The translations under genes were made by a program, and so were the position numbers. Below the pieces are notes generated by a model. That model did not search any database and had not been told where the DNA came from. It worked only from the letters and a program-made list of their open reading frames with translations. A stretch of 35,221 bases of DNA from a virus. Shown here piece after piece: positions 1 through 8,002 of the stretch (the stretch's first letter is position 1; every line of letters starts with the position of its first letter). Where the stretch lies: the IMG/VR virus record IMGVR_UViG_3300004807_000067, positions 1-35,221 of that record, one strand, 5' to 3'.

Positions 1-509
1 TTGTAGCCCTGCGTCAGCAGCGGCGAGATAGCGTTGCCAAAGGCCAACTGCTGCTGGCCTGCGAGGTTCGCCGCGGCGATGCCCGCGCGGTCGCCGCCGA
101 AGGCACCCTGCTGAATGGCGTTGCCGGTTTGGCCCGACATCTGGGCCTGCTGCTGCTGGTTGAGTAGCGCGGCGGTGTTGCCGACCACAGTCCCCAAGAA
201 GGGGTTCATGTACTGGCCGATCTGCTGCGCGCCGATTTGGGTGGGATTAACGGCATTGCCGCCAGCAAGCGCGTAGTTGGTGGCCGCCCCGTAATAGGGC
301 TGAGCCTGATTGGCCGCGGCGTTTGTGTTGGCAATGCCGTAGTTCTGGGTCTGATTGAGCGGCGCGACAAAGTCGTTCGGGTCGTTCGAGTACGGCTGGA
401 ACGCCTGCTGATCGATCTGATTGGCGCGCTCAGTGACGGCCCGGTACTGGGCAAGCACCTCTGGCGGAATCGAGACCGTCTGTGTACTCTGTGACGACTT
501 ACCGCACAT
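1..509 (-). CDS. Gln/Asn/Ala-rich phage structural protein, C-terminus beyond window
   Basis: An open frame starts at an ATG at 507-509, preceded by GGAG nine bases upstream, and runs without a stop to the left edge (169 codons read). The protein begins MCGKSSQSTQTVSIPPEVLA and is rich in Gln, Asn, Ala and Gly, with QQQQAQ and a stretch containing GAFGGDRAGIAAANLAGQQQ. I recall this N-terminus and the GGDRAGIAAANLA stretch from proteins annotated as structural or DNA-transfer proteins in other phages; this is memory of a family, not a search. The composition suits a protein that is carried in the head and leaves with the DNA, or a tail component. It is the last gene of the leftward late block in view, just after the GNAT gene. 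The true length is unknown because the gene leaves the window. Confidence 0.8.
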   Translation of the reverse strand, partial: MCGKSSQSTQTVSIPPEVLAQYRAVTERANQIDQQAFQPYSNDPNDFVAPLNQTQNYGIANTNAAANQAQPYYGAATNYALAGGNAVNPTQIGAQQIGQYMNPFLGTVVGNTAALLNQQQQAQMSGQTGNAIQQGAFGGDRAGIAAANLAGQQQLAFGNAISPLLTQGY

Positions 510-523
510 TACTTACTTCTCCG

Positions 524-1012
524 TCACTGCAGTTCCCCGGTCTTCGCCCCGTAAAGGAAGAACGCCCCGGCCGGTTCACCAAACTGTCGCCTGTAAAGGC
601 GAATTTTTGCTTCAGTACGCTGGTTCGACACCACCCCGATGATCAAGGGTAGACCAAGAGAATCTGCGACTTGCTTGGAGAACTCACAAAGTCTCCGAGC
701 CCTTCCACCCTTTGCACTTCTGTACTCGGGGCGAATAAAAACCGCCTTTTCCTCGATCACCGGCACATCCGAATACCACATTGTGCCGAGGCGTAGAAGT
801 ACCACGCCTTCAATAATATCTCCGGGCTTGCCGATGACTCCGACAATCCCGTGATCTTGGACCAAACCGTGCCAGAAGTCTTCGATCAGCTTCTCTGGGT
901 TCGACTTCACGAAAGCATTTTCTTCTGCGCCTTGGAGCGCGATCTCGACAATTTGATTCAAGTCTTCAGGCGTCCCCACTCGGACGACAATATCGTCATA
1001 AGAAGTAGTCAT
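524..1012 (-). CDS. GNAT-family N-acetyltransferase
   Basis: This 162-residue protein has the single-domain GNAT layout. Its N-terminus carries a strand and helix pair (RVGTPEDLNQIVEIA), and residues 91-111 fit motif A: beta strand 4 (EEKAVFIRPEYRS) followed by the pyrophosphate-binding turn KGGRARRL in place of the usual Q/RxxGxG/A. GNAT enzymes move an acetyl group from acetyl-CoA to an amine; no substrate can be read here. The start is set at the ATG at 1010-1012, because GGAG lies six bases upstream of it, whereas the ATG at 1016-1018 would touch the Shine-Dalgarno sequence. The gene sits among virion genes, so it could modify a virion or host protein; that is inference. Phage GNATs are known, but their targets are mostly undefined. 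Confidence 0.8.
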   Translation of the reverse strand: MTTSYDDIVVRVGTPEDLNQIVEIALQGAEENAFVKSNPEKLIEDFWHGLVQDHGIVGVIGKPGDIIEGVVLLRLGTMWYSDVPVIEEKAVFIRPEYRSAKGGRARRLCEFSKQVADSLGLPLIIGVVSNQRTEAKIRLYRRQFGEPAGAFFLYGAKTGELQ

Positions 1013-1029
1013 TTTCATCTCCAAATATA

Positions 1030-1632
1030 TCAGTCTTTCTTCGGTCCGGGCAGGTTCTGCAGGGTCTTCACAGTCTCCTTGCGCATGCGCTTCACAAATT
1101 CGTCGAGCACTCGGTGCCCAGTTTCCATGTCGCCGTCGCCGATGCGCATCACCTGCTCAGGCGAAACGACGTGCTCGCCGCCAGCGGCCACAATCGGGAC
1201 TGTCGCAACGCCGCCTGCGGCCTTGCCGGGCAGCGGCTCATTGTACGGGGAGCTTGACTGGCCATAGGGCATCGCCTTGCCACTGTAGGGGATGCCGCCG
1301 AAGATCCGACGCATGACGCGGAAGCCGGCCATCGTGTTGCCCTCACCTGCGGCCGAGACGATGTCGGCGGGGATCACGTAAGAGCCCGAAGGGACGTGCA
1401 TCGGCAGGTGGTCTGTCCGGCCAGCCACGGAGCTGTGGATCGGGCCGACATGCACGGTCTGAGAGCTTGTGCCCTCTTGGCTGTCGTCGGGCATGCCGCC
1501 GCCCGCCGCGCGGCCCTTGCGCGCCACGTTCAGGGCTGCCGCCACCGCCTGATTTTGCGGGTGACCGGCGCGAACCATCTCGGCGATGTTCTTGCTGATG
1601 GTCTTCTGGCTTGAGCCCTTCTTGAGAGGCAT
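1030..1632 (-). CDS. Conserved phage protein with PLKKGSS...KTIS N-terminus, likely virion-associated
   Basis: The 200-residue protein opens with [19 protein letters not shown] followed by [20 protein letters not shown] and a Gly-rich linker. This opening is a recurrent block in phage proteins. The C-terminal half (about 75-200) has [20 protein letters not shown], then [17 protein letters not shown] and a helical end [20 protein letters not shown], which I also recognise from late-region phage proteins of unknown function. AAGGE-type and ALxxARK motifs recur in the large polyvalent protein at 22435-27108. The ATG has AAGGA seven bases upstream. It lies between the tail-hub gene group and the GNAT gene. 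The name is descriptive; the role (minor virion or assembly factor) is inferred from location. Confidence 0.75.
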   Translation of the reverse strand: MPLKKGSSQKTISKNIAEMVRAGHPQNQAVAAALNVARKGRAAGGGMPDDSQEGTSSQTVHVGPIHSSVAGRTDHLPMHVPSGSYVIPADIVSAAGEGNTMAGFRVMRRIFGGIPYSGKAMPYGQSSSPYNEPLPGKAAGGVATVPIVAAGGEHVVSPEQVMRIGDGDMETGHRVLDEFVKRMRKETVKTLQNLPGPKKD

Positions 1633-1642
1633 GACGTGTTCC

Positions 1643-2422
1643 TTATGCGGCCGTGTTGGAGATCAGGACGCCCTCGACGCCGATGCCGACAGAAAAGGTG
1701 CCGGAAGCGGGATTGCCCGCAGCCTGCCATTGAATGTCGGTTTTTTGCGGGTACGCCCGAGGAGAGACGCGAAGAGTCTGGTAGTTGGTTGTGAACGGGG
1801 CCTGCAGTACCGTCTGGACGAGGCCTGTCGAGGTGAAGGTCTGCACGCGGTAATTGGCGTAGTTTCCTGCGGTGTTGCCGTTCAGGCTGGAGTAGGCGTT
1901 CGAGCGCGTCAGGTAAAAGGTGTACCCATTCGGCACGGTGTACACCATCATCTGGCTCTTGCCATTGCCGACCGTGATTTCGGCGTATTGAACTGTTTTC
2001 CCGGCATTGCCGAGGTTGATGGTGCCGACCGCGTTGACGGAACCAGAGGTTTGGATGCCATTGATCCGCAGGTAACTGTTGACCGTTGTCACGCCCGTCG
2101 TTCCGTTGGTCAACGTCAGCGTTTCGGAAATTTGATTGTACGAAGCATCGAGGCCTTGGATCAGAATCGACACGTTGGTGTCAGACGCCGACGACGACCA
2201 CAAGAGCATAGTCGTAGCCGATGCGGGATATGTGTACGCGGTCGCGTTTTCCCAGACCGGGTAATAGGTTGCGCCGCTGCTGGAGGGCAACGCGCTCTGA
2301 AAGCCATAGATATTGACCTCCGAGCAGCCGGGGACGAGGCCGCGGGCCACCTGCATGTACCAAGGTGCCGCGACTGAGCTGGACGTCGAGACCGGTGCGG
2401 GAGGAAATGAGGTAATACTCAT
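1643..2422 (-). CDS. Predicted virion structural protein ([12 protein letters not shown] family)
   Basis: This 259-residue protein is rich in Ser, Thr, Asn and Gly and is predicted from composition to be all-beta. Residues 21-40 ([12 protein letters not shown], then VNIYGFQ) and the later [14 protein letters not shown] resemble a family seen in tail regions of environmental phages. A middle block ([21 protein letters not shown]) matches the pattern of the proteins at 13904-14563 and 15465-16706, where a 'GxDixGxPxTEVxxL' stretch occurs, so these may share a fold. The start ATG overlaps the stop of the upstream gene (ATGA), implying translational coupling. The likely role is a tail or decoration protein; no enzymatic motif is visible. 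Confidence 0.7.
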   Translation of the reverse strand: MSITSFPPAPVSTSSSVAAPWYMQVARGLVPGCSEVNIYGFQSALPSSSGATYYPVWENATAYTYPASATTMLLWSSSASDTNVSILIQGLDASYNQISETLTLTNGTTGVTTVNSYLRINGIQTSGSVNAVGTINLGNAGKTVQYAEITVGNGKSQMMVYTVPNGYTFYLTRSNAYSSLNGNTAGNYANYRVQTFTSTGLVQTVLQAPFTTNYQTLRVSPRAYPQKTDIQWQAAGNPASGTFSVGIGVEGVLISNTAA

Positions 2423-2835
2423 GTTGCGCTGCCCCCAGCAATCGAGAACGTTACCGTGGCGGCCGAGGCGCTGCCCTGCAGCGTGCCGCCGGTGGGGATC
2501 ACCAAAACGCCAGTCCAGAGCGTGGTCGTGCTGGCCAAGATCTGGCAGTTGTAGAAGATCGCGTTCGAGGCCGAAGGCGTGCCGCCCGAGGGGACGATGT
2601 ACAGCGAAAACGTCGCCGAGGTTCCGGCCGTGTTGCAGATGTTGATCGTATTCACATGCGAATTTGTCGCACTATTCGCAGTGTACAGGACCGATGTCGA
2701 AGTAGTCGCAGCGCCCTCGAAAAGAGAAACGGTGGCGATGTTGTTGTACAGCGAAAGAACATTGGTCGCGATGTTTGACAAAGCGACCACCACGTTCTTC
2801 ATCGCGGTCAGAATATCTGTAACCGATGCCGTCAT
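2419..2835 (-). CDS. Small Ser/Thr-rich virion protein
   Basis: A 138-residue protein. It starts with an amphipathic helical stretch (about 1-35, DILTAMKNVVVALSNIATNV) that could be a short coiled coil. A beta-rich, Thr/Ser/Ala-rich remainder follows, including SHVNTINICNTAGTSATFSL and IPTGGTLQGSAS. A helical anchor followed by a beta sandwich is a common design for trimeric fibre or collar proteins. Its start overlaps the stop of the tail-hub gene (TGATG), and its stop overlaps the start of the next gene (ATGA), so all three are probably made as a unit. I do not recognise a named family; structural function is inferred from neighbours and composition. Confidence 0.65.
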   Translation of the reverse strand: MTASVTDILTAMKNVVVALSNIATNVLSLYNNIATVSLFEGAATTSTSVLYTANSATNSHVNTINICNTAGTSATFSLYIVPSGGTPSASNAIFYNCQILASTTTLWTGVLVIPTGGTLQGSASAATVTFSIAGGSAT

Positions 2836-5633
2836 CAGAACTTCCCATCCTGCGTCACGCGGTAGCGGATATTACCAAGTCGCCAAAAAGAACCAACGTC
2901 GTTGCTTGAAACGCCGACGGAGACCAGACGTCCGCGGAAGCGCGGCGAGATGTACTGGGTGCTTTGCGTCACCGCGTAGGGGCCGTAGACCTGCGGCGTC
3001 TGGCCGGCATAGTCGGCCACGTAGAAAGTCAGGTTGACCGTTGCGTTCTGGCTGCCGCCGAAGAAGCCCCACTTCATGTCCGGGCGGACCTGATCGACAT
3101 AGGCCTTTTCATCACTCTCTGAGATAGCAAAATAACCCGTCTGCAGCGAAGACTGCATGGCCGTGCCGGCCGCGTCGTTCGATGTCTCGTGCTGATAAAG
3201 GTAAAGACTCTGGGGATCCGCGCCGATGGGGGCGCCGAGAACCGACTGGTCGATCCACGCCGACCGGCCAAGGGTGCCATAGTCCCAGATGTTGAGCGCG
3301 GAATTGTACTTGGCGTAGGCCGTGACCTCGCCGCCCGACGACACGGTCGGGTAGTACCATGTGATCTCTTCGAAGCGGGCATTCACCGCAGTGCGGATCT
3401 TGTATAGGTTCGCGCCGTTGTTGCTGTTGTCCAGCTCTTGGAAGATCACGTCCCAGATCGGGCACAGGATCGGCTCAACGCCGCCGCCAGACAGCCTGTA
3501 AAACTGCGTCGGCCCCATCCAGTAGACCACGCCGTTCAGCGACCCAGCGGCCTTGCGCGCGATCAGGCCGCAGTTCGAGCCGATCTCGTTGAAGCTATAG
3601 ACATACGGCTGGCCGACGTACTGCATCGCCCAGAGGTTGAGGTCGGTCCAGACAAGGCCCTGCTGCGGACCCTGCATCGCGCCGACGATTTTCGACCCCT
3701 TGGGCAGGCGGTACGAGCCGGCCTGATTCGTGACCGTGCCAACCCATGAGTTGAAGTTGTTGACGTCGCACCAGCGGATCAGCAGCGGATCTTGAATGCC
3801 GGTGAAGGTCGAACCCCAAGCAATGATCTGGCGCTGAGGCATCGCAACGAACATTCCGTCGTTGACCGGCGGAGCGTTCGGGATGACCGTCGCCGTCGAT
3901 GACGAGGAAAGCGGGTTCCACTGATAGATCGGCTGGTAAGGCGCGGTGCTCCACGTCACGGTCCCCACAACGGTGGCGGTGGTCGTGGTGGTCGAGAAGC
4001 TGATGGTATTGGTGGTCGATGCAGTCACCGTCTGGACGGTGTTCAGGCTGCTCGGAGACCAGCCAGACAGCGTGATCTGCGAGCCGACCGGGATCGGCGA
4101 GGCAAGGTACTGCGAGAGCGTGATGGCGCCGACCGAACCGGTGCCCGAGAACGACGCGCAAGCGATGTTCTGCGTCGAAGGCATGATCGGGCAGGCCACG
4201 AGGATCTCGCCCCAGTTGTCCAGCGTCCAGTCCACGGCCGGGATTGCGTAGCCCGTCGAGGCGACGACGCTCGAGCCGGTGCCGTAGCCGCCCGAGCCAT
4301 AGCCGCCGATGCCGTAACCGGTCGTCGTCGGGGTCGATCCAACGCCGTAGCCATAGATGTAGAGGGCGTTGCCGTTGTTCAGATAGCCCGTGCCGCTTGA
4401 GGCGGGGGTGAAGTTCGGCGCGATGGTGAAGTCGGCCGTATCGATCACCGACGTGACGACATAGTTCCCGTAGAAGGTCACGCCGGCCACGGTGGTCGAG
4501 GCGAGGACGGGGAAGGTCGATCCGACGCTATAACCGTGGTTCGGCAGCGTCACGGTGACGCTCGAGGATCCCGACGCCACGGTGAACAGCGGCAGCGTCA
4601 CAGGGGCGCCGGTGATGGTCGTGCTCGAGACGGCCGTGGAGGTGTTGACGGTCCACGAAGTGCCGCTGCCCGACAGGATCACGGTGCCGGCCGGGACGCC
4701 AGTGCCCGAGAGGGTCTGGCCGACCTGAATGGTACCCGTAGGAGAGCCTGTGACGGTCATCACGCCGCCGGTGATCGAGGCGGTGAAGCTCGAGGTCGCG
4801 GCTGTCAGCGTGGCCGCCTGCGGCGAACCCAGAATGTTCGCGGCTTGGATGGTGTACTGGGTGCTGCTCAGGTAGCCGTTCGGGTCGCACGCGTAGAGGC
4901 CGAACAGCACCACGCCAGCGACCGCAATCGGGGTGGCGATGTAGACCGTGTCGTACTGGGTGATGCCGGTCGTCGTGCTGTCGGTGATGACGAAATAGGT
5001 ACTGCCGGCCGTCGAGGAGACGGTCGGGGTCACGTTGTCGGCAATGTATCGCGGCGTCTTCGACAACATCGAGCCGTTGGTGATGACGTTCAGCAGGGCG
5101 TTGTTGGTGTACACCGCCGCGGTCGTCACCGAGGCCGAGCCGCCGCCGGTATTGGTCTGGCTCAGCGAGTACGTGCCAGCGCCGCCAGAGGTGCCCGACA
5201 CCTGCCCCGTGATCGTGACTGTGGTTGGCGAAGAGAAGGTGCCGCCGGTGATCGTCCCCAGAGTCATGCCGACGTAGATCGTGCCGCTCGAGACGCTGCT
5301 GACCACGAGCGACGACGAACTGGCCGCGATGGTCGCGGTGAAGGTCGCATTGTTCGAGGTGTTGTTGGCGTAGCTCTGCATGCCCACGGCGAGGTGGGTG
5401 ACCGCGTTCGTGTCCTCCCACGGCCAGAGGGCGCGGGTGATCGAGGCCATCGCAATCGGCGAGGTCGAGCTCTGGTAGTAGGCCGTCCACCCACCCAGCT
5501 TCTGCGGCAGCGCGCCGTTGTGGCCATCAGAGATGAACCGGATCAGGTTGCTATAGGAAATGCCAGCTTCATTGAGGGCCGGCGTCGTGTTCTCGTTGAC
5601 GCCGGGCAGAAGCTTGAGGCTCGAATATGCCAT
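2835..5633 (-). CDS. P22 gp10-like tail hub / packaged-DNA stabilisation protein with Ig-like insertions
   Basis: This 932-residue protein has a conserved beginning (AYSSLKLLPGVNENTTPALNE, then LIRFISDG and LGGWTAYYQ) and a conserved end from about 560 onward. The end includes IRWCDVNNFNSW, GSYRLPKGSKIVGAMQ, LIARKAAGSLNGVVYWMG and SPRFRGRLVSVGVSS. These blocks match the beta-propeller family typified by P22 gp10, which plugs the portal and adaptor after packaging and links to the spike. Between about 100 and 560 lie low-complexity Ser/Thr/Gly modules that look like immunoglobulin-type insertions, including a GYG-rich segment near 437-456 and a module near 280-345 nearly repeated in the gene at 11672-13888. 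The start has AGGG close upstream. The next upstream gene encodes an adaptor, as expected for a head-tail junction. Confidence 0.75.
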   Translation of the reverse strand: MAYSSLKLLPGVNENTTPALNEAGISYSNLIRFISDGHNGALPQKLGGWTAYYQSSTSPIAMASITRALWPWEDTNAVTHLAVGMQSYANNTSNNATFTATIAASSSSLVVSSVSSGTIYVGMTLGTITGGTFSSPTTVTITGQVSGTSGGAGTYSLSQTNTGGGSASVTTAAVYTNNALLNVITNGSMLSKTPRYIADNVTPTVSSTAGSTYFVITDSTTTGITQYDTVYIATPIAVAGVVLFGLYACDPNGYLSSTQYTIQAANILGSPQAATLTAATSSFTASITGGVMTVTGSPTGTIQVGQTLSGTGVPAGTVILSGSGTSWTVNTSTAVSSTTITGAPVTLPLFTVASGSSSVTVTLPNHGYSVGSTFPVLASTTVAGVTFYGNYVVTSVIDTADFTIAPNFTPASSGTGYLNNGNALYIYGYGVGSTPTTTGYGIGGYGSGGYGTGSSVVASTGYAIPAVDWTLDNWGEILVACPIMPSTQNIACASFSGTGSVGAITLSQYLASPIPVGSQITLSGWSPSSLNTVQTVTASTTNTISFSTTTTTATVVGTVTWSTAPYQPIYQWNPLSSSSTATVIPNAPPVNDGMFVAMPQRQIIAWGSTFTGIQDPLLIRWCDVNNFNSWVGTVTNQAGSYRLPKGSKIVGAMQGPQQGLVWTDLNLWAMQYVGQPYVYSFNEIGSNCGLIARKAAGSLNGVVYWMGPTQFYRLSGGGVEPILCPIWDVIFQELDNSNNGANLYKIRTAVNARFEEITWYYPTVSSGGEVTAYAKYNSALNIWDYGTLGRSAWIDQSVLGAPIGADPQSLYLYQHETSNDAAGTAMQSSLQTGYFAISESDEKAYVDQVRPDMKWGFFGGSQNATVNLTFYVADYAGQTPQVYGPYAVTQSTQYISPRFRGRLVSVGVSSNDVGSFWRLGNIRYRVTQDGKF

Positions 5634-5638
5634 AGGCC

Positions 5639-6460
5639 CTACCTCGGCAGCGAGGCGGCTGGGGCCGGTGCCATCGATGTCCAGCCGGCCGAGGCGAACC
5701 TCTTGCGGGCCTCTTCGGTGGACGATCCCTTGAGCAGCATTTCGTACTGGGCTTCGTAGGTGCCCGGCATCTGGGTGTCGTTGCCGACGGCGCCGAAGTC
5801 GCGTTGGTAGGCGCTGATGTAGATCATGCTCGCCATCAGCAGCATGTCCGGATAGTACGTGCTGATGAAGGTGGTGCCGGTGCCCAGAGTCGGCCAGCCG
5901 TCGCTGCCGACTGCCGGGTACAGGGTCTTGAGGCGCACGGTGCCCGTAATCGTCAGGGGATACGAAACGCTTGGGTACGGGCCGACAATGATGTTGTTGT
6001 AGGCCGTGCCGCCCGTGGTCAGATCACCGCCATACATCGCGAAGAAGCGGGGCGTGCCCAGCGACGACGAGTCGTTGTAGGTGTTCTGGATGTATTCCTT
6101 CGACGTCGGCACCAGCGGGGTGTTGGCTGTGCCGTTCAGGATGCTGACGGTCTGCACCGTCACGAAGTCGTTCGTCTGCAACTGCAGGAGGTTCGATCCC
6201 GCGGTCAGGGAATACGAGGTGTTCGAGGTGAGGGACGGCAGAAGGTCCAGATCGCGCTGAATACGAAGCTCAGCGTAATTCAGCATCTGCGGAAGGATGG
6301 TGTTGAAAGGCGAGGTGGGCGATGTCGGACTCGTGTCCGTACCGACCACAATAGAGTTCGAACTGACGTTGGTGATCGTCCCGTAATTGACAACAGCCAT
6401 CGTCGCCACTTGCGCGACGTACCCATTATAGGTCAGCGGAGTTGTCTGCGGCGTCGTCAC
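5639..6460 (-). CDS. Head-tail adaptor / connector protein (SU10-adaptor or T7 gp11-like)
   Basis: This 273-residue protein has the usual features of podovirus adaptor proteins. An N-terminal region contains ILPQMLNYAELRIQRDLDLL, a mostly helical block with an Arg/Asp-rich face. A beta-rich middle follows (YSLTAGSNLLQLQTNDFVTV and TVRLKTLYPAV). The helical C-terminus has YYPDMLLMASMIYISAYQRDFG and YEAQYEMLLKGSSTEEARKR. Adaptor rings of this type bind the portal and extend the DNA channel. The frame opens at a GTG (6458-6460); no better ATG is available and the N-terminus starts MTTPQTTPLTYNGYV. It ends just before the tail-hub gene, the partner expected next in the assembly. A second adaptor-like gene lies at 10969-11661. 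Confidence 0.7.
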   Translation of the reverse strand: MTTPQTTPLTYNGYVAQVATMAVVNYGTITNVSSNSIVVGTDTSPTSPTSPFNTILPQMLNYAELRIQRDLDLLPSLTSNTSYSLTAGSNLLQLQTNDFVTVQTVSILNGTANTPLVPTSKEYIQNTYNDSSSLGTPRFFAMYGGDLTTGGTAYNNIIVGPYPSVSYPLTITGTVRLKTLYPAVGSDGWPTLGTGTTFISTYYPDMLLMASMIYISAYQRDFGAVGNDTQMPGTYEAQYEMLLKGSSTEEARKRFASAGWTSMAPAPAASLPR

Positions 6461-6525
6461 TTTACTATGTCTCGCCTTTCAATTTCCGCCCTTCTACCAA
6501 GAAAAAGGCGAAGGCGCCAGCTTGC

Positions 6526-6717
6526 TTAGGCCGCGGGTTCTTCAGCGTGCGGCGCTTCGACTTCTGCTGCAGGAGCCTTCGAGGCAGCGACGGCCATGTC
6601 GATCTGCATCTTGACGTTCTGCATCAGCGGAAAGGCGCCGCTCGCGGTCGGAAGCTGGCCGAGGACGTTGACGATGTCGTTGGCGGAGTCCAGATCAAGG
6701 GTAAGGGTGACGTTCAT
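6526..6717 (-). CDS. Small phage protein with LDLDSANDIVNVLGQLP core
   Basis: A 63-residue protein starting MNVTLTLDLDSANDIVNVLG. The core is a short strand, a helix and GQLPTASGAFPLMQNVKMQI, followed by an acidic, Ala/Glu-rich tail. I recognise the pattern (a strand, then 'VxxALGQxP' and a helix) as a small conserved phage protein of unknown role. The start is the second of two adjacent ATGs, because GGAG lies six bases before it; the first ATG would leave only three bases. The upstream gene's stop is embedded in the same ATGATGA, so translation is coupled. Nothing suggests an enzyme. Confidence 0.65.
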   Translation of the reverse strand: MNVTLTLDLDSANDIVNVLGQLPTASGAFPLMQNVKMQIDMAVAASKAPAAEVEAPHAEEPAA

Positions 6718-7043
6718 CATTCGCTCCAAGGAAGTGGCGGGCTGACAATGGGAGGGTTGGCCTGAATATCGATTTGGGCCGCCACAGACGCTTCATACGC
6801 GGCGGCCCGTTCGTTGCCAAGCGCCTCCTTCACCCATCCGATCACCTGATCCTTGGTCAGGCTCTCATAGGGGGTGAAGGCATCATCCGCCTCATACGCG
6901 ATGGGCGTGGCACCGTAGGCGTAGCTCGAATAGGTGCCGTCCGTGCCGCTGAGCGTCCAGTGGCAGGTGGAAACCACCTTATCGTGCCCATCGTGCTGCG
7001 GAGAGCACTCCATTTTCACGATGTCCCAAGTGATGACGCTCAT
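6717..7043 (-). CDS. Conserved phage protein, 'LTKDQVIGWVKEALG...PPLPW' type (DUF7936-like)
   Basis: The 108-residue protein begins ITWDIVKMECSPQHDGHDK, continues with VVSTCHWTLSGTDGTYSSYAYG, and ends with FTPYESLTKDQVIGWVKEAL and a terminal PPIVSPPLPW motif. I recognise this layout as a small conserved protein found near tail fibre genes in many phages; I believe it is catalogued as DUF7936, but that name is from memory. The fold is a small beta sheet with a C-terminal helix, and its place beside fibre genes suggests a chaperone or accessory role for the fibre. The stop overlaps the next start. Confidence 0.7.
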   Translation of the reverse strand: MSVITWDIVKMECSPQHDGHDKVVSTCHWTLSGTDGTYSSYAYGATPIAYEADDAFTPYESLTKDQVIGWVKEALGNERAAAYEASVAAQIDIQANPPIVSPPLPWSE

Positions 7044-7052
7044 GTTCTTCTC

Positions 7053-7370
7053 CTATGCCCAGTCTTGACCGATCATGCGCTCAAGGTGTGGCCTGTAAGT
7101 CCGGTAGACGTTCGCGACAACCGCGTGCCCCGAAAGGGAAATGATCTGGTGGCTCTGCCTGTCGTCTGGCAGGACGCAGAGCTCGCCCTCGTTGACGTCG
7201 ATGAACCACTCAAGGTTCTCGCCTGCAATGCGGACACTGCCCCCATCCACGGCCACGTCGTGGTAGTTGTCGGGGGTGTGCTCGTGGTACTCAAGAACGT
7301 CGCCATCTTCAAAGTGGAGGAGAAGCGCGATCTTGTCGCCTCGGCGCACGAATTTCTGCTTCGGGATCAT
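7053..7370 (-). CDS. Hypothetical protein in the fibre operon
   Basis: A 105-residue protein with no family that I can name. It is rich in charged residues and predicted beta strands (KIALLLHFEDGDVLEYHEH and GELCVLPDDRQSHQIISLSG), with several His residues. The pattern of short strands around HEHTPDNYHDV and SHQI loosely suggests a small beta barrel such as a cupin-like fold, but no metal-binding motif is complete. The start ATG overlaps the stop of the glycine-rich adhesin gene (ATGA), so the two are coupled. Unlike its neighbours it is not Ser/Thr/Gly-rich, which argues against a repeat-type structural protein and for an assembly helper. Confidence 0.6.
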   Translation of the reverse strand: MIPKQKFVRRGDKIALLLHFEDGDVLEYHEHTPDNYHDVAVDGGSVRIAGENLEWFIDVNEGELCVLPDDRQSHQIISLSGHAVVANVYRTYRPHLERMIGQDWA

Positions 7371-8002
7371 GTGTAGCTGAACTTTACTGTGCCCGTGGCG
7401 CCCGCGCCGCCAGTCCCCGGAGGAGCGCCGAAGTTGCTACCCGCGCCGCCACCGCCCGGAGGGTTACCGGCGGCAGCGGCCGTGTTCTGCGTTCCGCCGC
7501 CATTGGGCGAGGCACCGCCGGCCTGTGTGCCGGCTGCGCCGCCCGTACCGGACGTGTTGGTGTCGCCGCCGCTGGCTGTGCCGCCAGTGCCTTGGTTACC
7601 GCCGCTCGCGCCCGCCACGCCGCCACCGCCACCACCACCGGTCAGAGACGTAGCGGTGCTGAAAGTGCCCTGCACGCAGGTGCTATTGCTGCCTGCCGTG
7701 CCGTTATTGACTGTGCCGCCCGCGCCGCCCGCGCCGACTGAATAGGTGAAGGTCTGCCCCGCGTTGCCGCCAGTCAGCGCGTAGGTCTTCTTGACGTAGC
7801 CGCCGCCGCCACCACCGCCGCCGGGGATACCGATACAGTTGTTGGATCCTCGGCCACCGCCGCCGCCGCCGCCCCAGACCTCGATCACCACCTGTGACGC
7901 ACCGGTCGGGATCGTCTCGGTGCCCGAGCCGCTCGTGTAGGTGTTGGTCACGGGGGTAAAGCTGGTGACCGCTCCTGCGATGGCGCAGAGGATCCCGGTC
8001 AT
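7367..8002 (-). CDS. Glycine-rich tail adhesin / receptor-binding tip protein
   Basis: This 211-residue protein begins with a short hydrophobic stretch and a beta block (TETIPTGASQVVIEVWGGGG). Long glycine runs follow: GGGGGGRGSN, GGGGGGGGYVKK, GAGGAGGTVNN, GGGGGGGVAG and GNPPGGGGAGS. It closes with GATGTVKFSYT. Glycine-rich sandwiches of this kind, entered by an 'IPxGAxxVxIExWGGGGGG' strand, are well known at tips of tail fibres (the T4-type gp38 adhesin is one example) and set receptor specificity. Its TAATG overlap with the fibre gene immediately upstream supports a fibre-tip or adhesin role. The first 20 residues could be read as a weak signal sequence, but a virion protein makes this unlikely. 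Confidence 0.7.
   Translation of the reverse strand: MTGILCAIAGAVTSFTPVTNTYTSGSGTETIPTGASQVVIEVWGGGGGGGRGSNNCIGIPGGGGGGGGYVKKTYALTGGNAGQTFTYSVGAGGAGGTVNNGTAGSNSTCVQGTFSTATSLTGGGGGGGVAGASGGNQGTGGTASGGDTNTSGTGGAAGTQAGGASPNGGGTQNTAAAAGNPPGGGGAGSNFGAPPGTGGAGATGTVKFSYT

Noticed and set aside
4536-5759. 407-codon plus-strand frame opposite the tail-hub gene
   Set aside because: Arg/Gly-rich nonsense-like composition typical of shadows; crosses the boundary between two real genes.
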